9,412 bases of DNA from Dehalococcoidia bacterium (GTDB lineage Bacteria; Chloroflexota; Dehalococcoidia; SZUA-161), in the NCBI GenBank assembly GCA_004376205.1, contig SOKG01000316.1, forward strand, positions 1 through 9,412, read 5' to 3'. Below are positions 5,175 to 9,412 of this stretch, piece after piece. The translations under genes and the position numbers were made by a program. The notes beneath the pieces are model-generated. The model had not been told where the DNA came from. It ran no database searches and worked only from the letters and a program-made list of their open reading frames with translations. Position 1 is the first letter of the stretch, and every line of letters begins with the position of its first letter.

Positions 5175-6689
5175 CTACAGCTCCCATCCCATCTCCCTGA
5201 TTTGCTTCTCATAGTCGTCTATCAGAATCTCATCAACCAAGCCCCAGTAATCAACATCAAACACTGGTTCACCGCCCTCGTAAGGCATAGAGTTCGTGGC
5301 ACCAATGCTGGCAATCTCCATCAACTCACTTCGAAGCTCACCAATTGACTTACATTCAATAGCTGGCTCCTTCTCTCCCAATGGTTGAATGGTTACGATC
5401 CCTTTTTCTGGGTCCCATTCGGCATTTTCCAGAGCACTTTCAACGGCTTCCCTAGCATCAGCTATCCAAAGCGGTTCCTCGGGTTCAGTTACTTCCCGAA
5501 TAAACTTCACTGTAGCTTTGACCTCATCAATGCCCAGTAATTCATCCAGATCGATTTTGTCGACAGCATCTTGGACTAGTCGCAGCCCTTCAGCACCCGA
5601 TGGTATGCTTCCCCTGTCCAAACCGACCCAAGCTTCCGTTGATGGCATAGCAAAAGACAAGTGAACTGGGACTGGGATAGCCATTTGGCTGATGTATTCC
5701 TCAACTTGCTCGCCTAGTTCGAGCGCCCATAAAAAGTCCGGGGAAGGGGTATCCAAGACAACAACCACTCCAGACAGCTGTCGACCAGAACGATACTGCA
5801 CGATGTTTATAGTCTCAGGTAATCTTTTCAACGCCCGGAGCCCGCCTAGACTCTTTATTTCTATTGCAACTTGAAAGTACATTCGTTCAGCCGCTATTAG
5901 CCTTCGGAGAATGCTTTCCAGTATTAGAGCGTCGGTAGGGCCCTCACACAATACAAGGATCACCGGCTGACCATATCCAAGGTCAACCTGAGCATATGTC
6001 GGCACTTTGTCTGGTCGCCACACTTGATCGGCACCAACGACTACCTCCTTCCCCTTCATCTCCTCAATTACTTTCGGTAGTTGAAACGGGACGTATGTCT
6101 TGCCCACCTCTCCAGCTTGCCGGAGTTTGAAGTCCAAGACCTCCACGAAGTTTGTGTCTGATATGAATATCGCATCCATATCAGACTGGTCAAACAAGAC
6201 AACACTAGGAGTCTTTCCTTGCTCTAGAGCCTCTGGCGCGTCTTCAGAGTAGCCACTCATGGATATGAAGATGCCTAGTGTTCCCACCAACTTACCATCA
6301 ACCTTGCCCTTAAATCGATAGATCTCGGAAGCAGGTGTGGGATCTGCTGTCCATTTTGCTTCCAACAGGAATGTTCTATGATTCAGGTAGAATGCCCCGT
6401 CTATCTCTTCTCCCTTTGGACGATAACTAGTGCGCGGGTATAGACTTTCGTGGTAAAGCATCGAGTAAATCAGGTTTTGGAAGACGTAACCCCTTCTATG
6501 CTTGTCCTTCTTTTCTTCCGGTGGGATGGATTTGCATCTACGGTAGACAGGCTTAAGTGCGTCTCTCTGAATCAGACGCTGATCGCTGCTGCCAAATTCT
6601 TCCCAGAGGTCGTAGTCTGAGTTAGACATGCTTGGCAATGTCAATTCTCCCGGCCGCGAAAATTGCAATTCATATTCTACCACGGACAT
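5175..6689 (-). CDS. Two-domain protein: PD-(D/E)XK nuclease-like plus Toprim-like
   Basis: Starting at ATG 6689 gives 504 residues; a TTG at 6761 would add 24, and neither has a convincing Shine-Dalgarno. The N-terminal half looks like a restriction-endonuclease fold: helix RRGYVFQNLIYSMLYH (65-80), then EIDG with D97 and LLEAKW with E110 and K112, the D...E-x-K core of PD-(D/E)XK enzymes. The C-terminal half has PVILVLCEGPTDALILESIL (242-261), a Toprim-type glutamate motif (E249-G-x-x-D253), then LGGLRALKRL and GVVVVLDTPSPD (307-318) where Toprim proteins usually show D-x-D. SFAMPSTEAWVGLD (345-358) resembles the EAW-LLAD segment of defence-related Toprim/DUF4276-like proteins. A DNA-processing or phage-defence role is an inference. 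By eye the gene is more AT-rich than the flavoprotein gene, which hints at transfer. It stands alone, without a methylase or helicase. Confidence 0.65.
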   Translation of the reverse strand: MSVVEYELQFSRPGELTLPSMSNSDYDLWEEFGSSDQRLIQRDALKPVYRRCKSIPPEEKKDKHRRGYVFQNLIYSMLYHESLYPRTSYRPKGEEIDGAFYLNHRTFLLEAKWTADPTPASEIYRFKGKVDGKLVGTLGIFISMSGYSEDAPEALEQGKTPSVVLFDQSDMDAIFISDTNFVEVLDFKLRQAGEVGKTYVPFQLPKVIEEMKGKEVVVGADQVWRPDKVPTYAQVDLGYGQPVILVLCEGPTDALILESILRRLIAAERMYFQVAIEIKSLGGLRALKRLPETINIVQYRSGRQLSGVVVVLDTPSPDFLWALELGEQVEEYISQMAIPVPVHLSFAMPSTEAWVGLDRGSIPSGAEGLRLVQDAVDKIDLDELLGIDEVKATVKFIREVTEPEEPLWIADAREAVESALENAEWDPEKGIVTIQPLGEKEPAIECKSIGELRSELMEIASIGATNSMPYEGGEPVFDVDYWGLVDEILIDDYEKQIREMGWEL

Positions 6690-6761
6690 TCCCACCTTGT
6701 CGTGCCAGGTGTATCTGCGGTACAAGCATTCCTGACTGCCCGGGCGAGGATAGGTATACAA

Positions 6762-7063
6762 GAGGAGAGAACAATTAGCCAGAATGTGCAGCCAGGATCA
6801 AGAAGCGCCCAGTTGCACCGGCCCTTTCGCTTCCGCTATAGCCTCCTATGGTTGTTTCTCCTCCCTATTGTGCTAACCGTCCTATACCACATACGCCAAC
6901 CCCCGTCTAAAGGGCGGACTCGGTAAGCTGTAACCCTGCCTCGTTGAGGTGTATCACCTTCACACCTTTGTGACTTTGTAGGGGAGTCTCCTTTCCCCCG
7001 ATTTGGGAAAGCGGGTATCGCAATGAGGATGGCTATGCTCTGAGACAGGGGCAGGATGGGATT
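6762..7063. other. Gap without a confident gene
   Basis: The minus strand holds a 41-codon open stretch with no good start, from the stop at 7035-7033 to TAG 6909-6907. It ends GVKVIHLNEAGLQLTESAL, which reads like a gene tail but matches no family I know. CTTTCCC (6991-6997) pairs with GGGAAAG (7005-7011) in a 7-bp hairpin without a U-tract, about 55 bases beyond the ribbon-helix-helix gene. The 11-mer CTAAAGGGCGG at 6907-6917 recurs inverted at 7070-7080. No convincing promoter for the nuclease-like gene was found. Confidence 0.4.
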
Positions 7064-7267
7064 TTACTTCCCGCCCTTTAGCAATTTCCTTACCTCTCTA
7101 CGAGCTTTGCGACGGACACTTTCGGTTGCTAGCATATCCCCTTCCCTTTCCCAGGCTTCCTCAATCAGTTGGTCAATAAGTTTATAGAGGGGGACGCCTT
7201 TGGCAGCAGCTAGAACTTTCATCTTCGTTTCAGCATCTATGCCTTGAAGCCATACATTTGTTCGCAT
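7064..7267 (-). CDS. Small ribbon-helix-helix-like protein
   Basis: This 67-residue protein begins at ATG 7267, 6 bases after AGGTG; a GTG at 7276 would overlap that site. The N-terminal strand TNVWLQGI is followed by helix DAETKMKVLAAAKGV and helix LYKLIDQLIEEAWERE. That strand-helix-helix order, with the G-V-P/T-L turn between helices, is typical of ribbon-helix-helix DNA-binding proteins such as CopG-type antitoxins. The C-terminus is strongly basic (RRKARREVRKLLKGGK). A toxin partner is not evident: nothing recognisable follows downstream. Just upstream, a small possibly broken membrane ORF ends within its Shine-Dalgarno. The fold call is by pattern only. Confidence 0.6.
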   Translation of the reverse strand: MRTNVWLQGIDAETKMKVLAAAKGVPLYKLIDQLIEEAWEREGDMLATESVRRKARREVRKLLKGGK

Positions 7268-7276
7268 TTTCTGCAC

Positions 7277-7492
7277 CTAATTATTGGGATTATTGGTTTT
7301 AGCTTTGAAAAAGCGCATGTTTGCCACCAGAATACCACATTTCCGCCTTCGGCTTTGGAAAAAGAGGAATGTGGCGGAAGCCAGGGTTGACACAAGGGAG
7401 ATGTTAAGGGCAACCGCAAGTTTGAGCGCCCTATCCCGTTTCGCCTCGCTGCTTCACGTGGCGCGAGCCTTGCTTGGTGAACAGGACCCCAT
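7277..7492 (-). pseudogene. Possible small membrane-protein ORF interrupted by an in-frame TGA
   Basis: From ATG 7492 the frame reads MGSCSPSKARAT, meets TGA at 7456-7454, and then continues open for 59 codons to TAG 7279-7277. The second part has a basic start and a hydrophobic stretch, ALKLAVALNISLVSTLASAT, followed by FLFFQSRRRKCG, which looks like one membrane helix with basic flanks. The closing TAG lies in the Shine-Dalgarno region of the ribbon-helix-helix gene, a spacing seen in coupled genes. There is no good ribosome site and no recognised family. The rest of the gap, to 7589, holds nothing I can name apart from a weak hairpin near 7566-7579. Confidence 0.22.
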
Positions 7493-7589
7493 CCAAGGTG
7501 GCTAATGAAATAAAACAACTTGGAGCTGTGATATAGTTTCGAGTCCTTCTATTAGTGCCCAAATCCCAAAGGGCTTTGGCAAAGATACG

Positions 7590-9412
7590 TCAGCTTCTAA
7601 GAGCGGCCGACTTTTTTACTTCCAGATCACAGTTGAGGCACCGCTTCGCCTCCTCTATGGCCATCGCTTTAGTGAAACCGAGCTCGACCTCGGCAAAGCC
7701 ACGGAGTCGCTCACCAATTGGTAGCGATGTCATCGGCGATCGGGACCTTTCCTCAGCAGCTTCAACAACCTCGGGCACTATTATTTTCTCCTCGGGTGCC
7801 AGTCTCTCCTCTATTATTCCGGTGCCACCAAGGTACTGATCTATGGAGATTGCCGCCCGCCTGCCGGCGGCAATTGCTTCGATCACTGAAGCAGGTCCAG
7901 TAACGGCGTCGCCCCCGGCGAAGACACCCTCTCTTCTAGTGGCCAGGGTTTTGGGATCGACCTCAAGCGTGCCCCCCCTGCCAATGGGCAGCCCAAGCTG
8001 GGCTGGGATTTCCGGCCTTTGCCCGATGGCGGCAATCACCGTATCAAAATCCATAGTGAATTCACTGCCCTGAATTGGCTCCGGGCGCCGCCTACCACTG
8101 TCGTCCACATCCCCCAGCCTCATGTGAATCAATTCCATCCTAAGTGTGCCATTATCTCTTGTTATCCTGGATGGTGCGGCCAAGAACTGGATGTTGACCC
8201 CTTCGTGCAGCGCTTCGTCTACCTCCTCCTCAGATGCGGGCATCTCCCGTCGCGTTCGGCGATAGATAATGGCCACTTCTCTAGCACCTAAGCGCAGGGC
8301 AACACGTGAGGCATCGATGGCAGCATTGCCGCCACCGATGACCGCCACCCTATCTCCCAGCTTGGGCCTCTGGCCTTGGTTCACTTCTCTGAGGAAGGAT
8401 ACGCACTCCATCACACCTGAGCTATCCTCACCCTCGGTGCCCATTTTGATGCCCTGATGGGCGCCAATAGCCATGAAAACCGCATTATAGCCGTCTTCCA
8501 TAAGTTCATCCACAGATTCTACCCTGGTGTTTGTCCTTATCTCTACCCCGACATCCTTTATCACGCTGACCTCCCTGTCGAGGACCACCTTTGGCAGGCG
8601 ATACTCAGGAATGCCCACCCGCATCATGCCCCCTGTCTGGGGCAAGGCCTCAAAAACGGTGACTCCATGACCCAGCTTTGCCAGGTAATAAGCGGCGGTG
8701 AGTCCCGCCGGTCCTGAACCAACGATGGCAACGCGTTTGCCTGTGGCCTTAGCCACCTTCCTTATCTGCGGGGGCAGTTTCCCATCGCGTTCAGTGATGA
8801 AGCGCTTCAGGGCCTTTATGGCAACGGGCTCTCCCGCTTCATCCAGGCGACACTTGGTTTCACAGGGATGGAAGCAGACACGACCACAGACCGAAGGGAA
8901 GGGTATCCTCTCCCGAACCACCGCCACTGCTTCGTCAAACTTGCCCTCGCTTATTGAGCGAATGTAACGAGGTACATCAATCCCCGCGGGACAGGCGTTG
9001 CTGCAAGGTGCGATTATCAGCGCCTTGCACACGCCAGCGGGACAGCGCTTCTCCTTGATATGGGCATCGTACTCCTCCCTGAAATAGCGCAGGGTGGTTG
9101 TGACCGGATTAGGGGCGGTTTGCCCTAGGGCGCACAGAGAGGTGTCTCTAACCACCTCAGCCAGTTCTTCCAATAACTCGATGTCACTCCCTTCTCCCCT
9201 CCCTTCAGTGATATCACACAGGATCTCGTGCATCCGCTTTATACCTTCGCGGCAGGGAACACACTTGCCACAGGATTCATCTTTAAGGAAGTTAACAAAG
9301 TACTTGGCCATATCTACCATACAGGTATCTTCGTCCATCACGATCAGGCCACCAGAGCCCATCATGGAACCAACCTTGGTCAGCTCATCAAAATCCACAG
9401 GGAGATGGAGGA
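7590..9412 (-). CDS. NuoF C-terminal region fused to GltD-like FAD/NADPH oxidoreductase, 5' end outside the window
   Basis: The frame is open to the window edge, reading LHLPVDFDELTKVGSMMGSG, a NuoF sequence, so GTG 9398 is only the first start codon in view and not the true start. Counting from it, ESCGKCVPCREG (41-52) with C89 supplies the NuoF N3 [4Fe-4S] ligands. CPAGVCKALI (119-128) ends the NuoF part. The GltD-like part follows: cysteines at 132/136 and 171/175/179/183 for further clusters, FAD motif VGSGPAGL (226-233), dinucleotide motif GGGNAAID (355-362), and the C-terminal FAD segment GVFAGGDAVTGPASVIEAIA (491-510). It ends in an EEAKRCLNCD tail. Such fusions accept or donate electrons between NAD(P)H, flavin and iron-sulfur partners in cytoplasmic hydrogenase, formate dehydrogenase or bifurcating complexes. 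The partner subunits must lie beyond the window, so which complex this serves is open. Confidence 0.88.
   Translation of the reverse strand, partial: LHLPVDFDELTKVGSMMGSGGLIVMDEDTCMVDMAKYFVNFLKDESCGKCVPCREGIKRMHEILCDITEGRGEGSDIELLEELAEVVRDTSLCALGQTAPNPVTTTLRYFREEYDAHIKEKRCPAGVCKALIIAPCSNACPAGIDVPRYIRSISEGKFDEAVAVVRERIPFPSVCGRVCFHPCETKCRLDEAGEPVAIKALKRFITERDGKLPPQIRKVAKATGKRVAIVGSGPAGLTAAYYLAKLGHGVTVFEALPQTGGMMRVGIPEYRLPKVVLDREVSVIKDVGVEIRTNTRVESVDELMEDGYNAVFMAIGAHQGIKMGTEGEDSSGVMECVSFLREVNQGQRPKLGDRVAVIGGGNAAIDASRVALRLGAREVAIIYRRTRREMPASEEEVDEALHEGVNIQFLAAPSRITRDNGTLRMELIHMRLGDVDDSGRRRPEPIQGSEFTMDFDTVIAAIGQRPEIPAQLGLPIGRGGTLEVDPKTLATRREGVFAGGDAVTGPASVIEAIAAGRRAAISIDQYLGGTGIIEERLAPEEKIIVPEVVEAAEERSRSPMTSLPIGERLRGFAEVELGFTKAMAIEEAKRCLNCDLEVKKSAALRS

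Noticed and set aside
7030..7060. TGAGAC at about 7040 as a fourth Crp-type site
   Set aside because: Only one half-site is present; the expected GTCNCA does not follow four bases later.
7237..7518. 93-codon minus-strand ORF overlapping the start of the ribbon-helix-helix gene
   Set aside because: Its start has no Shine-Dalgarno, its sequence is low in helix- or domain-like pattern, and it overlaps a better-supported gene in another frame.
1..9412. CRISPR array, tRNA or rRNA genes, transposase genes and CIRCE elements
   Set aside because: I looked for regularly spaced repeats, cloverleaf-like segments, DDE or HUH transposase motifs and the TTAGCACTC inverted repeat near grpE/dnaK and found none.

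Overview
The window looks like chromosomal DNA of an anaerobic bacterium with moderate GC. A Chloroflexota (Dehalococcoidia-like) source is my best guess. It rests on remembered family resemblance of the small zinc-ribbon protein, the two-membrane-segment protein and the NuoF-GltD fusion flavoprotein, so it is an inference and not a demonstrated assignment. Nearly everything from about 1380 onward reads on the minus strand. Only the first 1.4 kb reads on the plus strand, and it converges on the rest.

Plus strand, 1-1378: the 3' part of a SAM hydroxide adenosyltransferase (DUF62) gene, followed 16 bases later by a UbiA/MenA-like membrane prenyltransferase. The prenyltransferase seems to begin at a non-canonical ACG codon behind a good Shine-Dalgarno.

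Minus strand, from the right edge leftwards: (i) a NuoF C-terminal region fused to a GltD-like FAD/NADPH oxidoreductase, truncated by the window edge (7590-9412); (ii) a possibly broken small membrane ORF and a ribbon-helix-helix protein (7064-7492); (iii) a PD-(D/E)XK nuclease-like plus Toprim-like two-domain protein (5175-6689); (iv) a wrecked amidase fragment (about 4925-5133); (v) a Crp/Fnr-family regulator (4148-4819); (vi) a two-[4Fe-4S] ferredoxin (3877-4083); (vii) a two-membrane-segment protein (3281-3751); (viii) a small zinc-ribbon protein (2790-3080); (ix) grpE and dnaK remnants (2183-2774 and about 1550-2158), both broken.

The most interesting signal is regulatory. Three minus-strand transcription units just downstream of the Crp-like gene (ferredoxin, membrane protein, zinc-ribbon/grpE/dnaK) each carry an almost identical 16-bp dyad, TGAGAC-N4-GTCGCA. 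Its spacing matches the Escherichia coli CRP site (TGTGA-N6-TCACA). In two cases the dyad centre lies exactly 29.5 bp upstream of a TAGAAT -10 box, which is the -41.5 class II activator geometry, and no good -35 box is present. The regulator's recognition helix keeps the R-E-x-x-G-R residues that read such half-sites. I therefore propose a small local regulon in which this Crp-like protein activates its neighbours. The predicted transcription starts also decide the start codons, giving short 17-23 base leaders that contain a Shine-Dalgarno.

The second theme is decay: the grpE frameshift, the dnaK internal deletion, frameshift and missing 3' end, the amidase remnant, and possible gene tails at 1380-1510 and 6907-7032.
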